The notes: generated by a model not told the origin, from the letters alone. A stretch of DNA of 64,000 bases from DMER01 sp003451645 (GCA_031976175.1 DALYLR010000017.1:1-64000), one strand, 5' to 3'; positions 43,402 to 52,347 are shown, counted from the stretch's first letter. Program-made: numbers and translations.

Positions 43402-44133
43402 TCAGTCTTCTTCCTTGTTCAACCCCGCATGGCGCTCGCACAATTGCTTGAGCTTATCGGGGCTGCGGATATAGAGCGTCTTGGACTTGCGCTCCGCGAT
43501 CCCGTCAATGGCGAGGTGACTGAGGACGCGTGCCACGGTCTCTCGCGTGGTTGAGGCTTGTGCCGCGATTTGCGCCTGCGTTGGCAAGGGATAGACCAGC
43601 CAAGAGCCCGTGCGAACCGGGTCGGGCTTCATCAATTTCAGGACCTCGGAATAGACCCGTTGGTAGGCGGACAAAGTCGCCAAATCCATGATCCGGTCGT
43701 CACAGGTGCGGATGATCTTTGCCAGCTTTTCCATCACCAGCAAGGCGACGCGCGGGTGCCCTTCGATCAGCTCCTTGAAGCCTTGGGGAGACAATGCCGC
43801 CAGCCTGCAATCCTCCAGCGCGACTACGGTTGCTGAGCGGGGCAAGCCATCGATGGCGGCGAGCTCACCAAAATAATCGCCAGTCCCTGCGACCCCAAAG
43901 GCGATTTCACGGCCAGAATGGGAGAAATTGACAATCCGCACCCTGCCGCGCGCCACGAAAAAGACATCCCGGCTGTCGCTGTCGCGGCTGAGAAGCTGGT
44001 CGCCCTCCTTGGCGTGACGCCAGCTGCACTGATCCTCAAAATGGCGCAGGCTCTGGCGGTCCAAGCTGCCGAGCAATTTGATGCTCGCCAAGGAATGGTC
44101 GGCCTCGGCAGCTGAGTGGACTGAAGTCGTCAT
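43402..44133 (-). CDS. Crp/Fnr-family transcriptional regulator
   Basis: 243 residues. N-terminal cyclic-nucleotide-binding-type beta roll (VFFVARGRVRIVNFSHSGREI, GDYFGELAAIDGLPRSATVVA) and C-terminal winged helix (PTQAQIAAQASTTRETVARVLSHLAIDG). GELAAIDGLPRSATV closely resembles a cNMP phosphate-binding cassette, so cAMP or cGMP binding is plausible, and a class III cyclase lies elsewhere in the window. There is no N-terminal Cys cluster as in Fnr. It follows the SDR gene by 56 bases on the same strand. Confidence 0.92.
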   Translation of the reverse strand: MTTSVHSAAEADHSLASIKLLGSLDRQSLRHFEDQCSWRHAKEGDQLLSRDSDSRDVFFVARGRVRIVNFSHSGREIAFGVAGTGDYFGELAAIDGLPRSATVVALEDCRLAALSPQGFKELIEGHPRVALLVMEKLAKIIRTCDDRIMDLATLSAYQRVYSEVLKLMKPDPVRTGSWLVYPLPTQAQIAAQASTTRETVARVLSHLAIDGIAERKSKTLYIRSPDKLKQLCERHAGLNKEED

Positions 44134-44189
44134 CGTAGCGCCTCACCTGCAGTTGGGGCACCGACGCGGAACTCTGACCGGCCTCACTA

Positions 44190-44963
44190 TCAGGCGATCG
44201 TAGCTCCACCATCGATGACCATGGTTTGTCCGGTCATGAATGCTCCGGCACGCGATGATAGAAAGACAGCAGCACCCGCAATTTCGTCAGGCAATCCGAT
44301 CCGCTTGAGCGGCGCACCCTCGGTCGAACGCTTGAGGATCTCGGGATTTTCCCATAGCGCCCGCGCAAAGTCGGTCTTGATCAAGCCTGGTGCAATACAA
44401 TTCGCCCTAATCCCATGATGTCCATATTCTACGGCTATATTGCGGGCAAGCTGAAAATCCGCCGCCTTGGAAATACAGTACGCGCCCAGAACTGGACTGC
44501 CGCGCAAACCGCCGATGGAGGAGACGATGATGATGACCCCGTCCTTACGCTCAACCATTTCCGGCAGCACCATATTGGTCAACCAGAAGTTCGAACGGAC
44601 ATTGACATCCATGATCTTGTCAAAGGCGTCGTCCGTGATCCCGGCAGCGGGGCCGAAATAGGGGTTGACGGCGGCATTGCAGATCAAAATGTCGATCTTG
44701 CCATATTTGTCGCGGGTCGTGGCCACCAGCGCTTGCAGCTGATCTTTGTAGGAGATGTTGCACGCCACCGGGATCGCTACGTCGCCATGCTGACCGAAAG
44801 CCTTGTTGATATCCTTTGCCACCGCCTCGCACACATCGGCCTTACGGCTCGAGACGACAACTTTGGCACCATGCTCAGCAAGGCGGTGAACGATGGCCTC
44901 GCCAATGCCCTTCGTGGAGCCCGTTACAACGGCAACTTTCCCGGTCAGATCAAACAGCGTCAT
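44190..44963 (-). CDS. Short-chain dehydrogenase/reductase (classical SDR)
   Basis: 257-residue NAD(P)-dependent oxidoreductase. TGSTKGIGEAI is the glycine-rich cofactor motif, NAAVN the structural NNAG equivalent, and the catalytic Ser (IVSSIGG), Tyr and Lys (YCISK) are all present. The closest general pattern is the dehydrogenase/reductase SDR family member 4-like group; the substrate is unknown. It lies upstream of the Crp/Fnr gene and may form a short operon with it. Confidence 0.92.
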   Translation of the reverse strand: MTLFDLTGKVAVVTGSTKGIGEAIVHRLAEHGAKVVVSSRKADVCEAVAKDINKAFGQHGDVAIPVACNISYKDQLQALVATTRDKYGKIDILICNAAVNPYFGPAAGITDDAFDKIMDVNVRSNFWLTNMVLPEMVERKDGVIIIVSSIGGLRGSPVLGAYCISKAADFQLARNIAVEYGHHGIRANCIAPGLIKTDFARALWENPEILKRSTEGAPLKRIGLPDEIAGAAVFLSSRAGAFMTGQTMVIDGGATIA

Positions 44964-45250
44964 GGATTTTTCCTGCTAGAGCGCCAAAGCGGCGCCAGCG
45001 TCATGAAACACCAAACGCGCAGACCTGCAAACGACCATTTCGGAGCTTCACTGTAAGTGCAGATGCGGTTTTAGCCTGTGACCGGCGCTACACTTGGTTG
45101 CAAAACCGTGTGGAATCTGAGGCCGCCGCACAAAAGCGGCCGGTTCCTCCTTGAAAAAGTTGAGATTTAGGGCGAATCCGGCTATCGGACTTGGCAATTA
45201 TCGAGAGCGGACTGACCTTCACATCGAATTCGAAACGGGAGACACTAACC

Positions 45251-45916
45251 ATGCGTAAGATGATCGTAGCGCTGAGCTGCGCGGCCCTGGTTTTGGCAGG
45301 CTGCCAAACGCAGAACGCCTATACGGGCGAGCAGCAAACCTCTAACGCGACGCGTGGCGCGATCTTGGGTGGTCTCGCCGGTGCGGCCATCGGTGCGCTG
45401 ACCAATACCTCGAGCGGCAAGCAAGCCGCCCGCAACGCACTGATCGGTGCTGGCATCGGTGCGCTGGCCGGTGGTGCGGTCGGCGGCTATATGGATCAGC
45501 AAGAGGCGGAACTGCGTAACCGCCTGCGTTCGGCCGGGGTCTCGGTGCGCCGGGTTGGCAACAACATCCAGCTCGTCATGGCCTCGGACATCACCTTTGA
45601 CACGGGCATGTCAATCGTGAAGCCGCAATTCTATCCGACCTTGGCGGCGGTGGCCGACGTGCTGAACGAGTACAACCAAACCTATGTTGAAGTTGGCGGC
45701 CATACCGACAGCGTGGGCGACGATGCGTTCAACCTGCGCCTCAGCCAAGATCGCGCCAATGCAGTCTCAAACATCTTGATGCAGAATGGCGTGTTTGGCG
45801 GCCGCTTGGTGCCGAATGGCTATGGCGAGCGCAGCCCGGTGGCGAGCAATGCGACGCCTGGCGGCCGCGCTGCCAACCGCCGCGTGGAAATCCAAATCAT
45901 TCCGCACACGAGCTAA
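45251..45916 (+). CDS. OmpA-family outer-membrane lipoprotein with glycine zipper (YiaD-like)
   Basis: 221 residues. Lipoprotein signal with lipobox LAGC (Cys at residue 18). Then a glycine-zipper region (GAILGGLAGAAIGALTNTSSG, LIGAGIGALAGGAVGGYMD) and a C-terminal OmpA domain with VEVGGHTDSVGDDAFNLRLSQDRANAV and NRRVEIQI, which binds peptidoglycan. It anchors the outer membrane to the wall. The frame opens at 45191, but ATG 45251 begins the signal sequence. The 287 bases upstream hold a short GGCCGC/GCGGCC stem and no other gene. Confidence 0.93.
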   Translation: MRKMIVALSCAALVLAGCQTQNAYTGEQQTSNATRGAILGGLAGAAIGALTNTSSGKQAARNALIGAGIGALAGGAVGGYMDQQEAELRNRLRSAGVSVRRVGNNIQLVMASDITFDTGMSIVKPQFYPTLAAVADVLNEYNQTYVEVGGHTDSVGDDAFNLRLSQDRANAVSNILMQNGVFGGRLVPNGYGERSPVASNATPGGRAANRRVEIQIIPHTS

Positions 45917-45940
45917 GTCCCGCATCGGGCACTTGAGACT

Positions 45941-45971
45941 AGGCGCCGCGCGTGATCGCGGCGCCTTTTTT
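45941..45971 (+). terminator. Terminator after the OmpA lipoprotein gene
   Basis: AGGCGCCGCG (45941-45950) pairs perfectly with CGCGGCGCCT (45957-45966) across a 6-base loop and runs into six T. It lies 25 bases after the stop. Confidence 0.93.
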
Positions 45972-45975
45972 GTGC

Positions 45976-46458
45976 TTAGTGGCCGAGGGTCTCCTTCACC
46001 GCGTTGACCAGCTCGGCTGCTTGCGGGTCAATGCCTGGCGCGAAGCTGCCGGCAATCTGACCATCGGCACCAATCAGATATTTGGTGAAGTTCCAGCGCG
46101 GCATGGCGCCTTCGCCCAGGCTCTCGCCGATCCAGCGGTAGAACGGGTGCACGTCCGGCCCCAAGATCGACACCTTGGCCGTCATTGGAAAGGTGACCTG
46201 ATAGCGGGTGGTGCAAAAGGTCTGGATCTCTTCTGCGCTGCCCGGTTCCTGTCCGCCGAAGTCGTTGCAGGGCACCCCGACGACCCAAAGCCCTTGACCG
46301 TGATAGGCGGTCCACAGCGCTTGCAGGCCCTGATATTGCGGGGTGTAGCCACACGCGCTTGCCGTGTTGACGAGCAAGACCGGCTGGCCGCGAAATTTGG
46401 ATAAGGGCAGCGGCGAGCCATCGATGCTCGTAAAGCTGAAATCATGAGCGCTGGTCAT
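45976..46458 (-). CDS. Glutathione peroxidase family protein, Cys type
   Basis: 160-residue thiol peroxidase reducing hydroperoxides. The peroxidatic Cys lies in NTASACGYTPQY, the catalytic Gln in CNDFGGQEPG and the Trp in WNFTKYLIG. A Cys replaces selenocysteine, as usual in bacteria, and bacterial members often use thioredoxin. There is no signal peptide, so it is cytoplasmic. It is convergent with the OmpA gene and divergent from the TipF-like gene. Confidence 0.95.
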   Translation of the reverse strand: MTSAHDFSFTSIDGSPLPLSKFRGQPVLLVNTASACGYTPQYQGLQALWTAYHGQGLWVVGVPCNDFGGQEPGSAEEIQTFCTTRYQVTFPMTAKVSILGPDVHPFYRWIGESLGEGAMPRWNFTKYLIGADGQIAGSFAPGIDPQAAELVNAVKETLGH

Positions 46459-46554
46459 GGGAGTGTCCTTGTTGAGACGCGTTCAGGCCAGTTTCATCAT
46501 TGATAACAAATTGTAAACGCTTTCAGGTGAAGCATCCGGACCGGTAATGCCTGA

Positions 46555-47976
46555 ATGAGCACGCGCGGCCTGATGCACACATTTGGACAGGGTTGGGTTG
46601 TCTCTGCCGCCATGGTCATGGGCCTTGTCGCGGCGGCGGCGCTCTATCGCCTGGCGGGCGCGGATTTGAGCGCGGCTCTGGCCTGCGGCGCATGTATTGC
46701 CACAGCCATGGTCATTGGTGATGGCTTTGTCCGTATACAGCACACCAACCGGCGGATGGACAATGAGCTGGCGAAATTGTTCGCAGTCAGCCAAGAACTG
46801 ACCATGGAGGCGCAACTCGCGCAGCAGCGCCTGCACGATTTGGCCAGCGACTTTGAAAAGCGGGTGAGCAGCCGCAATGAGCGCCTGGTCTCGGAATTCA
46901 AAGTGCTGGAGGTGCTGATCCGGCGCCTGGCGGAAGGGATCGCCTCGAAATCACGCGAGCAGCCCGCCGAGTCCGACCCCGCGGGCCTGAGGCCGTCAGC
47001 GGCAGCACTTTCGGCAGCCGATTTGGGCGGAACGCCGGATGATGCGCGCCTGGTCGAGATTGTGCGGCGGTGTTTGGAAGACAACAGGATCGACCTCTAC
47101 CTTCAGCCGATTGTCAGTCTGCCGCAACGCAGGATCCGCTTTTACGAGGCGTTCACGCGGTTGCGCGCAGAAGACGGCGAACTCATCCTGCCCAGCCAGT
47201 ACATCAAGATTGCCGAGCCGGCTGGCCTCATGTCGGTCGTGGACAATCTGCTGCTGTTCCGGTGCATCCAAGTGGTCCGTAGGCTGACCAACCGGAACAA
47301 GGAGCTAGCCGTCTTTTGCAACATCTCGCGCTACACGTTGCAGGATGCGGGCTTCTTCGCGCAGTTTCTTGAGTTCATGCAGCATAACCGCGATCTGGCG
47401 GGCCTCATCATCTTTGAATTGTCGCAGGATGCGATGGACGCATGCGGCCCGGTCGAAGAGGCGAACCTGACCTATCTCGCGGATTTGGGCTTTAGCTTTT
47501 CGATGGATAAGGTCGCCTCGCTGGATCTGGATTTTGAGCGGCTGCGGGAGCGGCGTGTCAGGTATGTGAAGGTTCAGTCTACGACCTTGCTGGGCGATAT
47601 TGGGAGCGCGGGCTCAAGTGTCGCCGCACCCGATCTGAAGGAACTCATGGGCCGCTTTGGTTTGAGCCTCATCGCCGAGAAGGTCGAGCATGAGCGGGAG
47701 GTGGTCAATCTCCTCGATTTCAATGTGGACTTTGCGCAAGGCTATTTGTTCGGCGAGCCGCGGCCATTGCGGGAAGCGGTCCTGAGCGCAGGCGCCCAGG
47801 CACCCCGCAAGACCGGTACCGCAGCCGAGTGGCCAAAACCCGCCGCCGATCCTTTGCCGCCGGTCCCGCCGCCGCCAATGCCTGCGCCACCCGATGCAGC
47901 TCCGCCAGTGCTAACCCGCGGCAAGGCGATTGAGGCCCTCGCCGCCCGGGCAACGCAGCGCCGGGCCCGCGCTTGA
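46555..47976 (+). CDS. Membrane-anchored degenerate EAL-domain protein, TipF-like
   Basis: 473 residues. Two N-terminal hydrophobic segments (about 14-34 and 40-56), a predicted coiled coil (about 68-130), then an EAL domain (about 165-405) and a Pro-rich tail. The catalytic signature is altered. EAL is EAF (Glu198), Asn256 and Glu288 remain, the DDFG motif is MDKV (only Asp318 left), and the Asp after Lys339 is Gln. Phosphodiesterase activity is therefore unlikely, but c-di-GMP binding is possible. Caulobacter TipF, a c-di-GMP receptor for flagellum positioning, has the same layout. The TipF assignment is inference from architecture. Confidence 0.75.
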   Translation: MSTRGLMHTFGQGWVVSAAMVMGLVAAAALYRLAGADLSAALACGACIATAMVIGDGFVRIQHTNRRMDNELAKLFAVSQELTMEAQLAQQRLHDLASDFEKRVSSRNERLVSEFKVLEVLIRRLAEGIASKSREQPAESDPAGLRPSAAALSAADLGGTPDDARLVEIVRRCLEDNRIDLYLQPIVSLPQRRIRFYEAFTRLRAEDGELILPSQYIKIAEPAGLMSVVDNLLLFRCIQVVRRLTNRNKELAVFCNISRYTLQDAGFFAQFLEFMQHNRDLAGLIIFELSQDAMDACGPVEEANLTYLADLGFSFSMDKVASLDLDFERLRERRVRYVKVQSTTLLGDIGSAGSSVAAPDLKELMGRFGLSLIAEKVEHEREVVNLLDFNVDFAQGYLFGEPRPLREAVLSAGAQAPRKTGTAAEWPKPAADPLPPVPPPPMPAPPDAAPPVLTRGKAIEALAARATQRRARA

Positions 47977-48083
47977 CCGCGCAGCTTTGGCTATGTCCGA
48001 TTTGCATGCTTGACGTGCAAAACAACGAGGGTCACGCGCATGTCGTTTGACCTTCGGCCCGGATTGAGGCATTCACTGACACC

Positions 48084-48965
48084 ATGCCGCAGACCTCCTT
48101 GGTATACGGATTGTCCGAGCTAGCGCCGCGCTATGACGCGCTGGTGAGCGATGTGTGGGGCGTCATCCATAATGGGGTCCAGGCCTATCCAGGGGCATCG
48201 GACGCGCTCAGGCAGTTCAGGAACATGGGCAAACCCGTTGTTCTGCTGACCAATGCGCCACGGCCGCAAAGCGTGGTCGCCAAACAGCTTCATCATTTTG
48301 GCATAGCGGATGACGCGTATGACGCGATCGTGACGTCGGGCGATCTAACGCGCGCCGAGATCGCGCGCCGAGCCGCCGAAAATGGCGGGCCGTTGCCTAG
48401 TCTCTATATTGGCCCGGATCGTGATTTGGGCATCTTTGATGAAGAGATGGTGGTGCGCACTGACCTCGATGCCGCGCAGGTCATCATTTGCACAGGTCCG
48501 TACAAGGACGATGAAGAGACACCGGACGATTACCGCGACATGTTGGAACGCGCGGCGGCCCGTGGTCTCGCCATGATTTGCGCGAACCCCGATCTAGTGG
48601 TGCAGCGCGGCGAACGGATCATTTATTGCGCGGGCTCATTGGCGGCCCTGTATGAGCAGCTCGGCGGCATGGTCTGGTACGCTGGCAAGCCCCATCTGCC
48701 GGTCTATGGCCGGGTCGATGAGGAATTGGCCCGCGCGGCTGGCCGGGCGATCCCGCGGATGCGGGTGCTGATGGCGGGTGATGGTCTGAAGACGGATGTT
48801 CTGGGCGCGAACCGCGCAGGGCTCCCGGTGCTGTTGATCACAGGCGGCATCCATACGGCCGATTTTGGGCATAGTGTTGAGGAGCCCGATCCGGATCGCA
48901 TTCGTGCGCAATTGGCGCGAGCGGGACTGAATGCCGTTGCAGCGTGTCCGCGCTTGCGCTGGTAG
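48084..48965 (+). CDS. HAD-superfamily class IIA hydrolase (TIGR01459 type)
   Basis: 293-residue phosphatase-like protein. DVWGVIHNG carries the HAD motif I (the nucleophile Asp and a Trp replacing the usual second Asp step), LLTNAPR is motif II, GKPHLPVY motif III and MAGDGLKTDVLGANRAG motif IV. The NagD-like class IIA cap lies between. The DVWGVIHNG form is typical of an alphaproteobacterial subgroup of unknown substrate. It stands alone with about 107 bases upstream. Confidence 0.88.
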   Translation: MPQTSLVYGLSELAPRYDALVSDVWGVIHNGVQAYPGASDALRQFRNMGKPVVLLTNAPRPQSVVAKQLHHFGIADDAYDAIVTSGDLTRAEIARRAAENGGPLPSLYIGPDRDLGIFDEEMVVRTDLDAAQVIICTGPYKDDEETPDDYRDMLERAAARGLAMICANPDLVVQRGERIIYCAGSLAALYEQLGGMVWYAGKPHLPVYGRVDEELARAAGRAIPRMRVLMAGDGLKTDVLGANRAGLPVLLITGGIHTADFGHSVEEPDPDRIRAQLARAGLNAVAACPRLRW

Positions 48966-48972
48966 GGTGTCT

Positions 48973-50136
48973 TCAAGGCCGCCCGGGCCATCCCAATGCG
49001 TCCAACGCCTCTGCGGCGCGGGCAAAATCATCGAGAGAACAATAAATCTGTCCTGACAGGCGCAGGAGCAGAGCCCCCTCAACAACTGAGGCTGCAATCT
49101 GGACGCGGTGCTGGTCCCACATCTCATGGAGCAGGAATGCCGCAGCCTCGGGCGAGGCGGGGCCTATGGTTGGCAACTGCATAGACAGCATAGCGGCAAA
49201 GTAACCAGGCTCAGCCGTTGGCCGTGCACCGAGCTGCGCAAACTTTGCAATGCCGTCGCGAACCAAGGTGCGGTTATGCGCCATCATCGCTTCCAGGCCG
49301 AACTCGGCGATGAAACTGAGGGCATCCGGCACGCAAAGCCATGCAGTGGCGTCACGCGTGCCCGTATAGTCGAACGAGCGCGGGAAGCCGTCTTCGAACC
49401 AATGGCTGACGGCCAAGGGCGCGGTCAGGTCTCGGACCTGCGGCCCCGCCCAAAAGAACGCCGTGCCGCGCGGGCAAAAGAGCCATTTGTGCAGATTGCC
49501 TGTGACCCAGTCGGCACCTAGGGATTGAATATCAAGGGGAACTTGGCCGGGACCATGTGCGGCGTCGATCAGGACATGCGCGCCTTGCTGCTTGCACAGC
49601 TTTGTCATCTCGCGCACTGGCAGGATGTGAGCGGTGGGTGAGACAATGAGATCGAAAATGGCCAAGCGCGTCTGGCGCGAGAGCTTTGCCGCGAACCGCG
49701 CGACCACCGATTGATGATCATGCAATGGAAGCGGAAGGTCGACGACTACCGGCGTCGCTCCCGATCGCTTGCACACCTCCACCACCGCTAAACGGACGGT
49801 ATTGTATGTTGTCGACGTGATGAGGATCTCGTCGCCTGGCCTGAAGGTCAGACTATGGAGGACTGCGTTGATGGCAGATGTTGCATTCTCCACGAACGCG
49901 ATGTCGTCACCGTTGACGTTGACGACAGGGCCGAGGACCTCAGCCGCCGCGCGAATGGCAGGTTTCATCAGCCGGCGGAAGAATAGGTCCGGCTGGCGCT
50001 CCATCGCCGCTTGCCAGCGCTGCTGCGCCTGTTGAACGGGGATAGGGACGGCGCCAAACGAGCCATGGTTCAGAAAGGTCCCTTGCGGGTCGAGGCTGAA
50101 GAGCGCGCGCGCTTGGCGGCCAAACGGGATAGTCAC
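48973..50136 (-). CDS. Aminotransferase class V-fold PLP enzyme (isopenicillin-N epimerase-like)
   Basis: 387 residues. The PLP Lys lies in VTGNLHKWLFCPRGTAFFW, the PLP-stacking/Asp region in HVLIDAAHGPGQ, and TSTTYNTVRLAV fits the phosphate site. LNHGSFGAVP near the N-terminus is characteristic of the CefD/isopenicillin-N epimerase-like branch, whose members include cysteine desulfurase-like lyases and epimerases. The substrate is unknown. The start overlaps the arsC stop by ATGA, so both belong to one transcript. Confidence 0.88.
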   Translation of the reverse strand: MTIPFGRQARALFSLDPQGTFLNHGSFGAVPIPVQQAQQRWQAAMERQPDLFFRRLMKPAIRAAAEVLGPVVNVNGDDIAFVENATSAINAVLHSLTFRPGDEILITSTTYNTVRLAVVEVCKRSGATPVVVDLPLPLHDHQSVVARFAAKLSRQTRLAIFDLIVSPTAHILPVREMTKLCKQQGAHVLIDAAHGPGQVPLDIQSLGADWVTGNLHKWLFCPRGTAFFWAGPQVRDLTAPLAVSHWFEDGFPRSFDYTGTRDATAWLCVPDALSFIAEFGLEAMMAHNRTLVRDGIAKFAQLGARPTAEPGYFAAMLSMQLPTIGPASPEAAAFLLHEMWDQHRVQIAASVVEGALLLRLSGQIYCSLDDFARAAEALDALGWPGRP

Positions 50137-50648
50137 GAGTGAGCACCTTGAGGCACGTCGTCCTCGCCAATCTCGCGCAGGGCATGAATGCGCTCTTCGG
50201 GCGACAATGTGGCAAGCGGAAGAGCCAGAAGTTTCTGAATACGCCCATGCAAAATGGCGAAGGCATCGGCGAACGCTTTATCCTGTTGAGGTCCAGGGTC
50301 AAACGCTGCCGGGTCCTCAACCCCCCAATGGGCGGTGGCGGGCCGCCCGGGCCAGATGGGGCAGGTCTCACCCTTGGCATTGTCACACACGGTGATGATG
50401 ATATCGAGCGAGGGGGCGTCCGCACCTGTAAAACTGTCCCAGGATTTGCTGGTGAAGCCGGTAACGGGATAACCGCGGGCGGTCAAAATCTTCAGAGCAC
50501 CAGGATTGACGCGGCCTGCGGGTCTGCTCCCTGCCGAGTGGGCCACGAAGCGCCCGGCGCCATCTTGCCTCAAGATCGCCTCAGCCAGGATCGAGCGGGC
50601 GGAATTGCCGGTGCACAAGAACAGAACATGCATAGGGTCGATGGCCAT
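50133..50648 (-). CDS. arsC: Arsenate reductase, thioredoxin-coupled (low-molecular-weight phosphatase fold)
   Basis: 171 residues. The P-loop LCTGNSARS holds the first catalytic Cys and Arg, and VCDNAKGETCPIWPG carries the resolving Cys pair of the Staphylococcus pI258-type enzyme. It reduces arsenate to arsenite with thioredoxin. ATG 50648 or the internal Met at 50633 may start it. It is coupled to the PLP-enzyme gene by a 4-base overlap. It is a different fold from the arsC at 140-577, so the genome carries two unrelated arsenate reductases. A general low-molecular-weight phosphatase role cannot be excluded. Confidence 0.87.
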   Translation of the reverse strand: MAIDPMHVLFLCTGNSARSILAEAILRQDGAGRFVAHSAGSRPAGRVNPGALKILTARGYPVTGFTSKSWDSFTGADAPSLDIIITVCDNAKGETCPIWPGRPATAHWGVEDPAAFDPGPQQDKAFADAFAILHGRIQKLLALPLATLSPEERIHALREIGEDDVPQGAHS

Positions 50649-50793
50649 GTGAGGGCTCCGTGAAAGGTGCGGTGAACGCTATTGTGAACAGACGGCCGGC
50701 GCAACCGGATGCCAGCAATTGCCGTTCGCAGGTCTGAAGCGCTAGAAGGTGTGCGACCGATTCAAGTCAATGGGCTTCAACATGGAGAGTAGG

Positions 50794-51225
50794 ATGTCTG
50801 ACCGCCACGGCTATTTCATCGAAGACCTGCAAGTGGGCATGAGCGCCTCTTATGGGAAGACCGTCACCGAGGCAGACATCGTGCTGTTTGCGGGCGTATC
50901 TGGCGACACCAATCCTGTCCATCTGGACGAGGAGTTCGCCAAGCCCACAATGTTCAAGACCCGGATCGCCCATGGGATGCTCTCGGCGGGATTTATCTCA
51001 ACGGTTCTGGGCACCAAGCTGCCGGGGCCTGGCGCGATCTACATGTCGCAGACCTTGAAGTTCAAAGCGCCCGTCAAGATTGGCGATAGCGTCTTGGCAA
51101 CCGCCACCATTACGGAGATCATTCCGGACAAGAAGCGCGTTGTTTTGTCGACGGTGTGCAAGGTCGGCGAAACGGTGGTGATCGAGGGTGAGGCGATGGT
51201 GATGGCGCCATCGCGAAAGTCCTAA
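50794..51225 (+). CDS. MaoC-like (R)-specific enoyl-CoA hydratase
   Basis: 143-residue hot-dog-fold protein. The hydratase 2 motif is SGDTNPVHLDEEFA with catalytic Asp and His, followed by IAHGMLSAGFISTVLG. Length and pattern fit PhaJ-type hydratases, which make (R)-3-hydroxyacyl-CoA from enoyl-CoA for polyhydroxyalkanoate synthesis or lipid metabolism. ATG 50794 has GGAG about 7 bases upstream; the frame opens at 50749. ribF begins 26 bases downstream. Confidence 0.9.
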   Translation: MSDRHGYFIEDLQVGMSASYGKTVTEADIVLFAGVSGDTNPVHLDEEFAKPTMFKTRIAHGMLSAGFISTVLGTKLPGPGAIYMSQTLKFKAPVKIGDSVLATATITEIIPDKKRVVLSTVCKVGETVVIEGEAMVMAPSRKS

Positions 51226-51251
51226 ACCTTAGAAGGGTTTTTTCCCTGAGC

Positions 51252-52226
51252 GTGTCTGGCGGGAAGATTGGGCGGGCGCAGATCTATCGCGACTGGCGGC
51301 AGGTCCCTGACGTCGCGCGGGCATGCGTCATTGCGATCGGCAATTTCGACGGCGTGCATCGCGGTCATCAGGCCGTTCTGGGGCAGGCGCGGCGATTGGC
51401 TGAGGCGCGGGGCGTGCCACTGGCCGCACTCGTATTTGAGCCGCACCCGCGCCAGTACTTCCAACCGGACGCACCGCATTTCAGGCTGACCCCGCTGGCG
51501 ACCAAGGCATGGCTCTTGGCGCGTTATGGGGTCAGCGTCATCTATGCGCTGCCCTTTGATCACGACATGGCCGAACGCAGCGCACAGAGTTTCTTGAGCG
51601 AAGTCTTGAGGGACGGGCTGGGTGCCAAGCACCTGGTTGTTGGTCCGGACTTCCAATTTGGGAAAGGCCGGGAAGGCACGACGGAAACGCTCACCACCTT
51701 TTGTGAGGCCAATGGCCTTGGCGCCACGGTGTTGGCGCCGGTCGGCGAGGGGGAGTTCGCCAAGATCTCCTCAACCGCGATCCGCGAGTTGCTGGAGGCG
51801 GGCGATCCGGCGGCGGCTGCCCGGCTGATGGGCCATTGGTGGTCTGTCGTGGGTATGGTCGAGAAGGGGGATCAGCGCGGGCGCACCATCGGCTTTCCCA
51901 CCGCCAACGTCTCCCTGCGCGGCTATTTGCAGCCAGCCCTGGGGGTCTATGCGGTCAAGGTTGAGATCGCTGGCACGCTCCATGGCGGCGTGGCGAATTT
52001 CGGCCGCAGACCCACTTTCGACAAGACCGATGTCCTGCTGGAGGTCCATGTGTTTGACTTCCAAGGCGATCTTTATGGGCAGGAGATCGTTGTCTCCTTT
52101 GTAGGGTATTTGCGGCCGGAGCGGAAGTTCGCGGGGCTCGAAGAACTCAAGGCCCAAATCGCAACCGACGCCCAGGCAGCGCGAGAACTGTTGAGCCACA
52201 GCGTCTTGAGCACCCCGGGCGGATAG
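51252..52226 (+). CDS. ribF: Bifunctional riboflavin kinase / FAD synthetase
   Basis: 324 residues making FMN and then FAD from riboflavin. The N-terminal FAD synthetase domain has IGNFDGVHRGHQAVL (nucleotidyltransferase HxGH-type motif) and EPHPRQYF, and FAKISSTAIRELL near its end. The C-terminal flavokinase has GDQRGRTIGFPTANV, GVYAVKV and the LLEVHVFDFQGDLYG segment. The start is GTG 51252. Its position two genes before ileS is common in alphaproteobacteria. Confidence 0.96.
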   Translation: MSGGKIGRAQIYRDWRQVPDVARACVIAIGNFDGVHRGHQAVLGQARRLAEARGVPLAALVFEPHPRQYFQPDAPHFRLTPLATKAWLLARYGVSVIYALPFDHDMAERSAQSFLSEVLRDGLGAKHLVVGPDFQFGKGREGTTETLTTFCEANGLGATVLAPVGEGEFAKISSTAIRELLEAGDPAAAARLMGHWWSVVGMVEKGDQRGRTIGFPTANVSLRGYLQPALGVYAVKVEIAGTLHGGVANFGRRPTFDKTDVLLEVHVFDFQGDLYGQEIVVSFVGYLRPERKFAGLEELKAQIATDAQAARELLSHSVLSTPGG

Positions 52227-52245
52227 ATGGCTCGGATCCTCTGTC

Positions 52246-52275
52246 TTGAATCCGCGCTCGGGTGGCTGCTATAAT
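52246..52275 (+). promoter_or_regulatory. Candidate sigma-70-type promoter of the ileS leader
   Basis: TTGAAT at 52246-52251 (4 of 6 to TTGACA) and a perfect TATAAT at 52270-52275, separated by 18 bases. Transcription would start near 52282, a few bases before the ribosome-binding site of the leader ORF. It lies between the ribF stop and the leader peptide. Confidence 0.7.
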
Positions 52276-52296
52276 AGGCGCTTCAGAGGGACCATC

Positions 52297-52347
52297 ATGA
52301 CGGCCATACGGATCATCGTGCGAATTATCACCCCGGTGACGGACTAA
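52297..52347 (+). CDS. Putative isoleucine-rich leader peptide of ileS
   Basis: 16-codon ORF encoding MTAIRIIVRIITPVTD, with Ile at positions 4, 6, 7, 10 and 11 and two Val. AGAGGG lies 7 bases before the ATG and a TATAAT promoter about 22 bases upstream. It ends 67 bases before ileS. In known amino-acid leader peptides (ilv, trp, pheST types), ribosome stalling at the scarce codon changes RNA folding downstream. Here the repeated Ile codons sit inside the 5' arm of a long stem-loop whose terminal loop holds the stop codon. No other gene explains this ORF. Expression is not shown. Confidence 0.6.
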   Translation: MTAIRIIVRIITPVTD

